Shown here piece by piece: positions 8,938 to 17,217 of a stretch of DNA of 64,000 nt. Below the pieces are notes generated by a model, which searched no databases, was not told where the DNA came from, and saw only the letters and a program-made list of their open reading frames with translations. The stretch's first letter is position 1. The number at the start of each line of letters is the position of its first letter. Origin of the DNA: Streptomyces sp. NBC_00353. GTDB taxonomy: Bacteria; Actinomycetota; Actinomycetes; Streptomycetales; Streptomycetaceae. The translations under genes and the position numbers were made by a program. The stretch is from assembly GCF_036108815.1 (NCBI RefSeq), contig NZ_CP107985.1, forward strand, positions 4,526,001-4,590,000, given 5' to 3'.

Positions 8938-9816
8938 TCAGTCGGCGGAGACGGAAGCCGCGGCGGCCGCATCGCGCTCGGCCGCCTCGACCACGTTGAC
9001 GAGCAGCTGGGCACGGGTCATCGGGCCGACACCGCCCGGGTTCGGGGAGATCCACGCGGCGACCTCGGCCACCCCGGGGTGCACATCGCCGACGATCTTC
9101 CCCTCCTCGTCCCGGCTGACGCCGACGTCGAGCACGGCCGCGCCCGGCTTCACGTACTCGGGCCTGATGATGTGCGGCGAACCCGCGGCGGCGACGATGA
9201 TGTCGGCCTGCTTGAGCTGGGCGGCGAGGTCACGCGTGCCGGTGTGGCACTGGGTGACGGTGGCGTTCTCGGACTTACGGGTCAGCAGCAGCGGGATCGA
9301 GCGGCCGATGGTGACACCGCGGCCGACGACCACGACGTGCGCCCCGTTGATCTCGACGTCGTGGTGGCGGAGCAGCTGGACGACGCCCTGCGGGGTGCAC
9401 GGCAGCGGGCCCGTCTCGTTCAGGACGAGCCGGCCGAGGTTCATCGGGTGCAGACCGTCGGCGTCCTTGACCGGGTCCATCAGTTCCAGGACACGGTTGG
9501 TGTCGATGCCCTTGGGGAGGGGAAGCTGCACGATGTACCCCGTGCAGTCGGGGTTGGCGTTGAGCTCCCGTACGACGTCCTCGATCTCCTCCTGGGTGGC
9601 GGTGTCGGGGAGTTCGCGCTGGATGGAGCCGATGCCGACCTGCGCGCAGTCGCGGTGCTTGCCGTTCACGTACCACCTGCTGCCCGGGTCGTCCCCGACG
9701 AGCAGGGTTCCCAGGCCAGGGGTGATGCCCTGCGCCTTGAGGGCCGCCACGCGGACGGTCAGATCGGACTTGATCGCGGCTGCGGTGGCCTTGCCATCGA
9801 GAATCTGGGCAGTCAT
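8938..9816 (-). CDS. folD: Bifunctional methylenetetrahydrofolate dehydrogenase/cyclohydrolase
   Basis: 292 residues. FolD interconverts 5,10-methylene-THF and 10-formyl-THF in the cytosol, and PurN and PurH encoded nearby use the product. The catalytic tyrosine and lysine are in YVNGK (Y49, K53). QLPLPKGID, the PCTPQGV segment, GRGVTIGRS of the NADP-binding Rossmann domain and the conserved C-terminal PGGVGPMTRAQLL are all intact. The ATG at 9816 was preferred over a second in-frame ATG six bases upstream because MTAQILDG aligns with the family start. The C-terminal tail is slightly longer than usual and Ala-rich. Confidence 0.97.
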   Translation of the reverse strand: MTAQILDGKATAAAIKSDLTVRVAALKAQGITPGLGTLLVGDDPGSRWYVNGKHRDCAQVGIGSIQRELPDTATQEEIEDVVRELNANPDCTGYIVQLPLPKGIDTNRVLELMDPVKDADGLHPMNLGRLVLNETGPLPCTPQGVVQLLRHHDVEINGAHVVVVGRGVTIGRSIPLLLTRKSENATVTQCHTGTRDLAAQLKQADIIVAAAGSPHIIRPEYVKPGAAVLDVGVSRDEEGKIVGDVHPGVAEVAAWISPNPGGVGPMTRAQLLVNVVEAAERDAAAAASVSAD

Positions 9817-10053
9817 AGTGCCCATCCTCGCGGATGACCCCGCCCGCATACCAATTCTGGGTCCCCACGGTGGCCCGTAGATTGCGCTTGCACAACACAT
9901 ACGGCAATCGACTGGACAAAAAGCCGATGTCAAGACCACGATGAGCCGCGCAGTATCGCGGGCAGTGTCGGGGGGACAGGCCGTTCTGATTGCGCATGAT
10001 TCCTCCGCCCGGACCGCGTCGTCCCCGCACTTTCGCAACGGAGGAATTTCGCC

Positions 10054-10626
10054 ATGAGCAACGGCGACCCGAACAACCCCTACGGCCAGCAGCCGGGCGG
10101 GCAGCCGGGCTACGGCTACCCCCAGCAGGCCCCGCAGGGCGTGCCCCAGCAGGGCTACGGCTACCCCGCGGCCCCGCCCGTCCAGCCCGGTTACGGCTTC
10201 CCGGGCGCCCCGGTCGAGATGCCGGGCGGCGTGAAGGCGGCCCGCGTGATGCTGTGGGTCGTCGCCGCCTTCCAGATCATTGGCGCCATCATCGCGTTCG
10301 CAGGCATGGGTGCGGTCGACGACGCCGTCAACAACGCCGGCTCCACCGCCGACACCGAAACGATCGCCAACTTCGGCAAGGGCCTCCTGGCGTTTGTCGC
10401 CGTGCTCGCGCTTATCTTCGCCGGGCTCTCGGTCGCGCTCGCGCTCAAGATGAAGACCGGTGGCAATGCCACCCGTGTCTGCGCCATCGTTTACGGCGCC
10501 TTCATCTGCCTCGGCGGCATCTTCCAGCTGCCCCTGGGCATCGTCACCATCGCGCTCGGCGTCCTGATCATCGTCTTCGTGGCGAAGTCGGACGGGGCCG
10601 CTTGGTTCCAGCGACCGCGCGCCTGA
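10054..10626 (+). CDS. Pro/Gly/Tyr-rich tail, multi-pass small membrane protein
   Basis: 190 residues. A disordered N-terminus (1-58) repeats GYGYP-like units (PGYGYPQQ, QQGYGYPAA, PGYGFPGA). Hydrophobic helices follow at about 64-87, 107-132 and 140-175, separated by a short polar loop. This is a common Streptomyces membrane-protein layout with no assigned function. The ATG at 10054 has a strong GGAGG 10-13 bases upstream. It is divergent from folD, with 237 bases between starts, and ends at a strong bidirectional hairpin shared with purH. Confidence 0.8.
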   Translation: MSNGDPNNPYGQQPGGQPGYGYPQQAPQGVPQQGYGYPAAPPVQPGYGFPGAPVEMPGGVKAARVMLWVVAAFQIIGAIIAFAGMGAVDDAVNNAGSTADTETIANFGKGLLAFVAVLALIFAGLSVALALKMKTGGNATRVCAIVYGAFICLGGIFQLPLGIVTIALGVLIIVFVAKSDGAAWFQRPRA

Positions 10627-10675
10627 GCCGACCAACCGCAACAGTCGACTCGCCTCGCAGCCGCAGATATTGACC

Positions 10676-10709
10676 GAAGGCCGTAACCCGCTCACGGGTT
10701 ACGGCCTTC
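10676..10709. terminator. Bidirectional terminator between convergent genes
   Basis: GAAGGCCGTAACCCG (10676-10690) pairs perfectly over 15 bp with 10695-10709 around a CTCA loop. It lies between the rightward membrane-protein gene and the leftward purH and can serve both. Confidence 0.9.
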
Positions 10710-10776
10710 AGTCGTGTCCGTACGGCGGTCGCCGGGACGAGACGGCTACCGGCACGGATCCGGCGCGCCCATCCCG

Positions 10777-12330
10777 TCAGTGGAAGAAGTGCCGCGTACC
10801 CGTGAAGTACATCGTCACGCCCGCCTTCTTCGCGGCCTCGACGACCAGCTCGTCACGGACCGAACCGCCGGGCTGGGCCACGGCCTTGATGCCGGCCGCG
10901 GTCAGGATCTCCAGGCCGTCCGGGAACGGGAAGAACGCGTCGGAAGCGGCGTACGCTCCTCGCGCACGCTCCTCGCCCGCCCGCTCGACGGCGAGCTTCG
11001 CGGAGTCGACGCGGTTGACCTGACCCATGCCGACGCCGACCGAGGCGCCGCCCTTGGCGAGCAGGATCGCGTTGGACTTGACCGCGCGGCAGGCCTTCCA
11101 GGCGAACGCGAGCTCGGCGAGCTCGTCCTCGGAGAGCGCCTCACCGGTGGCGAGGGTCCAGTTGGCCGGGTCGTCGCCGTCGGCCTGGAGCCGGTCGGTG
11201 ACCTGGAGCAGCGCGCCGCCGTCGATCGGCTTGACCTCGACCGTGGAGGTCGGGGCGTCGGGGCAGCGCAGCACGCGGATGTTCTTCTTGCGGGCGAGGA
11301 TCTCGACCGCGCCGTCCTCGTACGCCGGGGCGACGATGACCTCGGTGAAGATCTCCGCGACCTGCTCGGCCATGGCGACGGTCACCGGACGGTTGACGGC
11401 GATGACACCGCCGAAGGCCGACAGCGGGTCGCAGGCGTGCGCGTTGCGGTGCGCCTCGGCGACGTCGTCGGCGATCGCGATGCCGCACGGGTTGGCGTGC
11501 TTGATGATCGCGACGCACGGCTCGGCGTGGTCGTACGCGGCACGGCGCGCTGCGTCCGTGTCCGTGTAGTTGTTGTACGACATCTCCTTGCCGTGCAGCT
11601 GCTCCGCCTCGGCCAGGCCGCCGGCGCCGGAGGTGTAGAGCGCGGCGGGCTGGTGCGGGTTCTCGCCGTACCGCAGGACGTTGCTGCGCTCGTACGTCGC
11701 ACCGAAGAAGTCGGGGAAGCCCGAGTCGTCGGCGGCGGCGTAGTCGTCCGCGAACCAGGAGGCGACAGCCACGTCGTAGGCGGCCGTGTGCTGGAACGCC
11801 TCGGCGGCGAGCCGCTTGCGGGTCGTCAGGTCGAAGCCGCCCGCCTTGACCGCGGCGAGGACGTCGGCGTACCGCTCGGGGCTCGTGACGACGGCCACGG
11901 ACGGATGGTTCTTGGCCGCGGCGCGGACCATCGACGGTCCGCCGATGTCGATCTGCTCCACGCACTCGTCGGCGGAGGCGCCGGAGGCGACGGTCTCCTT
12001 GAACGGGTACAGGTTGACGACGACGAGGTCGAAGGGCTCGACACCGAGCTCGGCGAGCTGCTCACGGTGGGCGTCCAGGCGCAGGTCGGCGAGGATGCCG
12101 GCGTGCACGCGCGGGTGCAGCGTCTTGACACGGCCGTCAAGGCACTCGGGGAAGCCGGTGAGCTCCTCGACCTTGGTGACCGGCACGCCGGCGGCGGCGA
12201 TCTTCCCGGCGGTCGAACCGGTGGAGACGAGCTCGACGCCCGCCTCGTGCAGACCGCGGGCGAGGTCTTCGAGCCCCGTCTTGTCGTAGACACTGACCAG
12301 GGCGCGGCGGATGGGCTTATTCACCGACAT
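10777..12330 (-). CDS. purH: Bifunctional AICAR transformylase / IMP cyclohydrolase
   Basis: 517 residues. PurH does the last two steps of IMP synthesis: formyl transfer from 10-formyl-THF to AICAR, then ring closure. The N-terminal MGS-like cyclohydrolase domain carries STGSTAGKI and HPRVHAGIL. The transformylase domain has the catalytic KHANPCG, and the protein ends in the family's FTGTRHFFH. The ATG at 12330 lies inside the end of purN: the genes overlap by 14 bases, so translation is probably coupled. The upstream in-frame extension would overlap purN further and has no family similarity. Confidence 0.97.
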   Translation of the reverse strand: MSVNKPIRRALVSVYDKTGLEDLARGLHEAGVELVSTGSTAGKIAAAGVPVTKVEELTGFPECLDGRVKTLHPRVHAGILADLRLDAHREQLAELGVEPFDLVVVNLYPFKETVASGASADECVEQIDIGGPSMVRAAAKNHPSVAVVTSPERYADVLAAVKAGGFDLTTRKRLAAEAFQHTAAYDVAVASWFADDYAAADDSGFPDFFGATYERSNVLRYGENPHQPAALYTSGAGGLAEAEQLHGKEMSYNNYTDTDAARRAAYDHAEPCVAIIKHANPCGIAIADDVAEAHRNAHACDPLSAFGGVIAVNRPVTVAMAEQVAEIFTEVIVAPAYEDGAVEILARKKNIRVLRCPDAPTSTVEVKPIDGGALLQVTDRLQADGDDPANWTLATGEALSEDELAELAFAWKACRAVKSNAILLAKGGASVGVGMGQVNRVDSAKLAVERAGEERARGAYAASDAFFPFPDGLEILTAAGIKAVAQPGGSVRDELVVEAAKKAGVTMYFTGTRHFFH

Positions 12331-12973
12331 GACCGAGATGAACCTTTCGTCCCTCAATGCGATAGCCGTTACGGGCGAGCCGCCCCACGACCTCGACGAG
12401 CAGCTTGCGCTCGACTTCCTTGATGCGTTCATGGAGAGCGGCTTCGCCCTCCGGCGTGTCCTCTTCGGTCACCTCGACCACGCCCTGCGCGATGATCGGA
12501 CCGGTGTCGACGCCGTCGTCGACGAAGTGGACGGTGCACCCGGTGACCTTCGCGCCGTATGCGAGGGCGTCACGCACCCCGTGGGCACCGGGAAAGCTGG
12601 GGAGCAGGGCGGGGTGTGTGTTGACGAACCGGCCGCCGAACTCGGCGAGGAACCGCTTGCCCACGATCTTCATGAAGCCCGCGGACACCACGAGGTCCGG
12701 GCGGTGCGCGGCAGTGGCGGCGGCGAGCGCCGCGTCCCACTCCTCGCGGGTGGCGTAGTCCTTGACCTTGCAGACGAAGGTCGGCAGCCCGGCGCGCTCC
12801 GCCCGTTCCAGACCGACGATGTTGTCGCGGTCGGCGCCGACCGCGACGACCTGGGCGCCGAAGCCCGCAGGGTCGTCGCCGATCGCATCGAGCAGGGCTT
12901 GGAGGTTCGTACCGGAACCGGAGACCAGCACGACCAGGCGGGCCGGAGCGGCGGAGGGGGGCGGGGAGGCCAC
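12317..12973 (-). CDS. purN: Phosphoribosylglycinamide formyltransferase
   Basis: 218 residues from a GTG start at 12973, which has GAAAGGG about 8 bases upstream. PurN transfers the formyl group of 10-formyl-THF to GAR in step three of purine synthesis. The phosphate-binding loop VSGSGTNLQALL is near residue 15. The catalytic region has NTHPALLPSFPG, with the active-site His in NTHPALLP, and HFVDDGVDTGPI. Longer in-frame starts reach into the intergenic region without family similarity. It is the first gene of the purN-purH operon. Confidence 0.95.
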   Translation of the reverse strand: MASPPPSAAPARLVVLVSGSGTNLQALLDAIGDDPAGFGAQVVAVGADRDNIVGLERAERAGLPTFVCKVKDYATREEWDAALAAATAAHRPDLVVSAGFMKIVGKRFLAEFGGRFVNTHPALLPSFPGAHGVRDALAYGAKVTGCTVHFVDDGVDTGPIIAQGVVEVTEEDTPEGEAALHERIKEVERKLLVEVVGRLARNGYRIEGRKVHLGHVGE

Positions 12974-13331
12974 GGCTGGGCCCTTTCTCGCGTGGTGAAG
13001 CAGAGCGACGCTGTTTGTAGGGTCGTTATTTGTAGGGTCGTACGAAAGAATCGCGCCCCTCGATACGGGGAACTCTACGAAGGAGCCGACCGTCAGCAAC
13101 GATACCGGCACATCGGGGGACCCCCACGGGACGGGGGTGAGGGGCCGGATCGCAGGGGAGATCCAAGGGAGATCGAGGGGGAGATCGCACAGGGAGGGGG
13201 TCCGGGCGGCAGATATCGGCCTCCGGCGCCGCACTCCCCGCTTTCGGCCCCTCCTGGCCGGGAGGTAGCGTCAGGGGACAGCGAACCGTCCGTCAGGGCG
13301 GAAATGACGAGATGGGGAAGACGTTCACCAT
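12974..13331. other. Divergent intergenic region before purN
   Basis: 358 bases between purN and a rightward membrane-protein gene. It contains two copies of TTTGTAGGGTCGT at 13014-13026 and 13029-13041, 15 bases apart, 41-68 bases before the purN GTG. On the purN strand they read ACGACCCTACAAA and may be an operator or duplicated promoter element. I see no gene or riboswitch in it. Confidence 0.55.
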
Positions 13332-14231
13332 ATGCCGGACCGACGCCGCCGCACCGCCTTCCGCCACCCGCTGCCCGAGCGGGCCTCACTGCTGCTGCGG
13401 GAACGCCAGTCCCCGACGGGCTCCTCCTCGGATCCTTCGGATTCGCCGGATTCCTCGAACAAGAAGGACGACAACCCCTTCGCGCCACCGCCGGAGAACC
13501 GCCCCGACCAGCCGTGGCGGCCGCGCCACCCGTCGCCCGGTGCGAACGGGAGCGGAGGCGACGGTGCGAACGGGAACGGCGATGGGTCGTCCGAGGGCGG
13601 CTCGTCCGACGACCGGCCGGCCTGGGGCAGCCAGTGGAGCAGCCACCAGCCGGGCCGCCAGAGCGGCGGCTTCGGCGGCCGTCCGGGCGGCCAGGCCGGA
13701 CCGAACGGCCCAGGCGGTCAGGGCGGCCCCGAGGGCGGCCCCGGCGGACTGCGCTGGGACCCGACCGACCCCGCCCAGCGGCGCGCCCGCTACGCGCTGC
13801 TCTCCGGCATGTGGGCCTTCTTCTTCGCGATCTTCGATTTCCCGGAGATCGCCCTCCTCCTCGGCGCACTCGCCGTGTACTGGTCGATCAGCTCGCTGCG
13901 TGCCAAGCCGAGGAGTGCAACGGCGGCGGAGAGCACCCACAGGGCTGCCGGTACGGGTTCCGGTTCCGCTCCGGCCGGGGGCCCGGCTCCCGGAGCCGGG
14001 ACTGCCGCCCCGTACGCACAGAGCCAGGGCAGGCCGCAGACGACGGCTGCCGTCAGCGGCCTCGTCACGGCGCTGCTCGCCCTCTCGATCGTCGCAATGA
14101 CGTTCACGGTGCAGCTGGTCTACCGCGACTACTACACCTGCGTGAACGACGCTCTCACCAAGTCCGGACAGCTGGCCTGCAACGACCTGCTGCCGAAGCC
14201 GCTGGAGCCGTTCTTCGGCGTCAAGAACTAG
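13332..14231 (+). CDS. Gly/Ser-rich integral membrane protein of unknown function
   Basis: 299 residues. Residues 1-145 are low-complexity (Gly, Ser, Asn, Asp, Pro), including GGRPGGQAGPNGPGGQGG-like stretches. Two hydrophobic hairpin helices follow at about 158-187, then a second Gly/Ala/Pro linker, a transmembrane helix near 242-265 and a short tail with two cysteines (YYTCVNDAL, QLACNDLL). No known domain is evident. It is divergent from purN, and its stop overlaps the stop of the convergent DUF6350 gene by 11 bases. The start choice is moderate because the N-terminus is basic and unconserved. Confidence 0.7.
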   Translation: MPDRRRRTAFRHPLPERASLLLRERQSPTGSSSDPSDSPDSSNKKDDNPFAPPPENRPDQPWRPRHPSPGANGSGGDGANGNGDGSSEGGSSDDRPAWGSQWSSHQPGRQSGGFGGRPGGQAGPNGPGGQGGPEGGPGGLRWDPTDPAQRRARYALLSGMWAFFFAIFDFPEIALLLGALAVYWSISSLRAKPRSATAAESTHRAAGTGSGSAPAGGPAPGAGTAAPYAQSQGRPQTTAAVSGLVTALLALSIVAMTFTVQLVYRDYYTCVNDALTKSGQLACNDLLPKPLEPFFGVKN

Positions 14232-15909
14232 CGCTTTCCGGACTGCTCGTCGGCCCGGCCTCCGGAGGCCGGGCCGACGGCGTCCCGGGGCGCTTGGAGA
14301 GCGATACCCAGCGGGAACCCCCGGCGGTCCAGGGGGAATCCCCGGCCGCCCGCTCGTGCCACGGGTCGGTCGGCAGAAAGTCGTACGGCTCAGCGCCCGC
14401 ATCCCCCTCGTACCAGGACTCCGCGCCGGGCACGGGCGCCGACGTCGAGGCCGGCGAAGGCGGAGACACGGGGACGGAACCGACCCCGGCCGGGGATCCG
14501 GTTCGGGTTCCGGTTTCCGTGCCCGTTCCGGTGCCGGGTACTGGCTCCGATGCCCCGGCCGCATCCTCGCCCCGACGCCTGCGCCACCGCCGCGTACCGC
14601 CCCGCTGCCGCTCCGAAACCTCTGTATCCGCCGGGGAGGGAAGCACCGACCCGGCCTCCCCTGTCCCGCTGCCGTGCTGCCGCAGCCGCCAGGCCCTCAG
14701 CAGCAGCGCCCCGGGTACCCCGATCAGCGCCGTCCACGCCGGCGCCGCCGCCCCCGTGAGCCACCAGACCGGGCCGAACTCGGCCAGCGCCCCGGTACCC
14801 ATCGGTCCGCCCGCCGCCGCGGCCAGCGCCGCCGTCCCGACGCCGCAGCCCACCGCCGCGAGGGCAGCCGTCAGCGCGGTCTCCCACAGGCTGCGCGCCT
14901 CCCCGTTACGTCCGGTGAACCGGGCGATCGTCACCCCGGCCGCGACCGGCACCGCCACGGCCGCCCAGTTCAGGAGCGTCCCGGGGCCGTGGGCCGGTAC
15001 CGCTGCCAGCAGGGGGAAGTCCGGCAGCGCCGGTCGCCCGGTGAAGGCGAGCGGGGTGGCCGTGGACGCCGTACCGACTGCGAAGCCGGGCCCGAGCCCA
15101 TAGGCAGCACCCCACACCGCCGCGTTCGGCACGAGCGCCATCGCGAGCAGCAGCACCGCGGACCGGCCCGCCCAGTCGCCGGAGAGCCCCAGGAACGACG
15201 CCTGCACCTGCTCCGCATGCCACACCAGTGATGCCGCGACCAGCAGCGCGCCGCCGCCCAGCAGCACCGCCGTCCCGGCCGCCGCCGACCGGAACACCGC
15301 CTCCGCCCGCACCGCGAACCGGGTCCGCGCCATCGCCTCGTGCAGCCGCACCGGCGCCCAGGACGGCGGCCCGACCGGCCGCCCGGCCGCCGTCCACACC
15401 CCTGCCCCCGCCGCACCCGCCACCACGGGAACCAGCGGGAACAGGAGCGAAGACGGCTGCGCAACCATAGAGCCGCTCTTCGCACAGAACGCGACAACCG
15501 CCACGACCAGCAGATATCCGCCCGTCACCAGGCAGAAGACGCTCCCGGCCGAGGTCGGGGTGCGCCCCTCGTCGTCGGGCTCCATCACATCGCGGGCGGC
15601 CCGATGCACCAGCCACAGCAGCACCGCGGTGACCAGCAGCGGGACAACACCGACGGGGGCGGGGGTGCCGCTGAGGGTGTCGGTTCTGACGAGTTCGGCG
15701 CCCTGTGCCAGCAGCCAGATCCCCGCTGCCGCGTGGAAGGCGCCGCCGGGGCCGCTGTCGGAGGACGGGGAGCTGATCCACACCATCATGACGAGCACAG
15801 CCAGCGAGCCGAGCCCGAGCCCGCCGGCAAGCACGCCCCGCAGAAAGGCGGAGACCAGCACGGCGGACCGGCCCCGCTCAGCCGACAACGACGGGGTGCG
15901 TTCGGTCAT
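14221..15909 (-). CDS. DUF6350-family polytopic membrane protein
   Basis: 562 residues with about nine or ten hydrophobic helices in the first 430, then a polar tail of about 120 residues rich in Gly, Ser, Thr and Pro, with a basic patch (RRWRRRRG). This fits the actinobacterial DUF6350 family, sometimes labelled PerM-like and linked to cell division in mycobacteria; here the role is inference. The ATG at 15909 follows an in-frame GTG three codons upstream, and either may be used. The region before it holds an AT-rich divergent promoter. Confidence 0.8.
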   Translation of the reverse strand: MTERTPSLSAERGRSAVLVSAFLRGVLAGGLGLGSLAVLVMMVWISSPSSDSGPGGAFHAAAGIWLLAQGAELVRTDTLSGTPAPVGVVPLLVTAVLLWLVHRAARDVMEPDDEGRTPTSAGSVFCLVTGGYLLVVAVVAFCAKSGSMVAQPSSLLFPLVPVVAGAAGAGVWTAAGRPVGPPSWAPVRLHEAMARTRFAVRAEAVFRSAAAGTAVLLGGGALLVAASLVWHAEQVQASFLGLSGDWAGRSAVLLLAMALVPNAAVWGAAYGLGPGFAVGTASTATPLAFTGRPALPDFPLLAAVPAHGPGTLLNWAAVAVPVAAGVTIARFTGRNGEARSLWETALTAALAAVGCGVGTAALAAAAGGPMGTGALAEFGPVWWLTGAAAPAWTALIGVPGALLLRAWRLRQHGSGTGEAGSVLPSPADTEVSERQRGGTRRWRRRRGEDAAGASEPVPGTGTGTETGTRTGSPAGVGSVPVSPPSPASTSAPVPGAESWYEGDAGAEPYDFLPTDPWHERAAGDSPWTAGGSRWVSLSKRPGTPSARPPEAGPTSSPESASS

Positions 15910-16150
15910 TTGGGTCACATCGCAATGCTCCCAACGACACGCACTTTTTTCGTGTAACGGGCGAATAGCCGCTGTGTCGCTCAATATACGTTTATGTACT
16001 TTTCGGCCCGATACGGGTCCGCATACGGGTCCGCCAGGGGGCCTTCATGACTCACAGCGCCACCGATGCGGCCACCCCCTCCCCGCTGCCCTCCTCCTAG
16101 GAGCTGCGCAGCCTCCGGCCGCCCGAACCCAAGCCACCGGGAGCACCACC
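15910..16150. promoter_or_regulatory. AT-rich divergent promoter with 12-bp tandem repeat and 17-codon open frame
   Basis: TCAATATACGTTTATGTAC near 15981 is unusually AT-rich here. ATACGGGTCCGC is repeated directly at 16011-16022 and 16023-16034. An ATG at 16047, preceded by AGGGGGCC, opens a 17-codon frame that ends with TAG at 16098-16100, 51 bases before the next gene's ATG. It could be a leader peptide or chance. Confidence 0.45.
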
Positions 16151-17065
16151 ATGGCCCCGACCGACCCCGGCACCACCCGGGACCAGCCCACCCCACCCGT
16201 CTCCTCCACCCCAACAGCCCTCGCGGTCTCCACCTCCCCTGGCCCCACCCCCGCCGAGGCATTCGATGCCCTCTACGTCGGCCTCGCCACCGCCCTCTTC
16301 CGGCAGACGTATCTGCTGACCGGTCGCCGGAACCTCGCCAAGGAGTCCGTCGAGCGGGCCTTCGAGCAGGCCTGGCAGCGCTGGCCCGAGGTGGCGGTCG
16401 ACCGGGATCCGGCCGGCTGGGTGCGGGCGGCCGCGTACGAGTACGCGATGTCGCCCTGGCACCGGCTGCGCCGCGCCCACCGCCACCCCGACCCGCAGTC
16501 GGAGGTCGATCCCCGCTCGCGTGCCCTGCTCGACGCGCTGCTCGACCTGCCGCCGGCGTACCGGCGCACCCTGCTGCTCCACGACGGGATCGGCCTGGAC
16601 CTGCCGGATGCCGCAGCGGAGACGGAGGCGAGCACCGTGGCGGCGGCGGGCAGGCTGATGACCGCGCGGGCCGCGGTCGCCGAGCGGATGCCCGAGTTGG
16701 CGACCCCGCTCTCACCCGCCGAGGAGTCCGCGCTGTTTCACGAACAGCTGGGCACGCTCGCCCACGCCCAGCCCGTGGCACCGCTGCTCACTCCCCATGC
16801 GGTCCGCACCGCCGGCGAGAACAAGGCCAGACTCTGGACGCAGGCGGCCATCGCCCTCACGGCACTGCTCATCGGCCTCGCGGCGGTCACCATGGTGACC
16901 GCTCCGCCGCGGTACGAGACACCGCCGTCGCCCGCCGAACAGGTCGGGGGCGTGCCGCCCCGCGGCGGTCCGCAGCAGCTGACATGGCAGGACCTGGACA
17001 TGCAGAAGAAGCTCGACGACGAGCTCGTTCACGGCCCCGCGCGGCTCGTCCCGGAAGTACGGTGA
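16151..17065 (+). CDS. Sigma-factor-like protein with C-terminal membrane anchor
   Basis: 304 residues. An ECF-like region 2 lies at about 45-110 (FRQTYLLTGRRNLAKESVERAF is the core, ending in WVRAAAYEYA). A region-4-like helical domain follows at about 130-185 (LLDLPPAYRRTLLLH). After a linker, one transmembrane helix (about 239-258, AAIALTALLIGLAAVTMV) and a short outer tail complete the protein. A sigma-like domain fused to a membrane helix suggests a membrane-tethered or degenerate sigma factor; promoter recognition is not shown. The ATG at 16151 has GGGAG upstream. It converges on sucD across a terminator. Confidence 0.75.
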   Translation: MAPTDPGTTRDQPTPPVSSTPTALAVSTSPGPTPAEAFDALYVGLATALFRQTYLLTGRRNLAKESVERAFEQAWQRWPEVAVDRDPAGWVRAAAYEYAMSPWHRLRRAHRHPDPQSEVDPRSRALLDALLDLPPAYRRTLLLHDGIGLDLPDAAAETEASTVAAAGRLMTARAAVAERMPELATPLSPAEESALFHEQLGTLAHAQPVAPLLTPHAVRTAGENKARLWTQAAIALTALLIGLAAVTMVTAPPRYETPPSPAEQVGGVPPRGGPQQLTWQDLDMQKKLDDELVHGPARLVPEVR

Positions 17066-17102
17066 CCGACCTTCGTCGCTCCGGAATCGAACCCGGATCA
17101 AA

Positions 17103-17148
17103 ACGGCGCGGGCCCGTACCCCTGAAGAGGGATACGGGCCCGCGCCGT
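17103..17148. terminator. Bidirectional terminator between the sigma-like gene and sucD
   Basis: ACGGCGCGGGCCCGTACCC (17103-17121) pairs with 17129-17148 with one bulged T and a short CTGAAGA loop. It lies between converging genes. Confidence 0.85.
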
Positions 17149-17217
17149 CCGTGCAGTGACGCGACACAGCGGTACACGCAGTATCAGCGATACAGCGGAT
17201 CAGCTGCGATGCAGCTG

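Noticed and set aside
17076..17097. A complete tRNA gene
   Set aside because: Only a T-arm-like sequence is present; no acceptor, D or anticodon arms can be folded around it.
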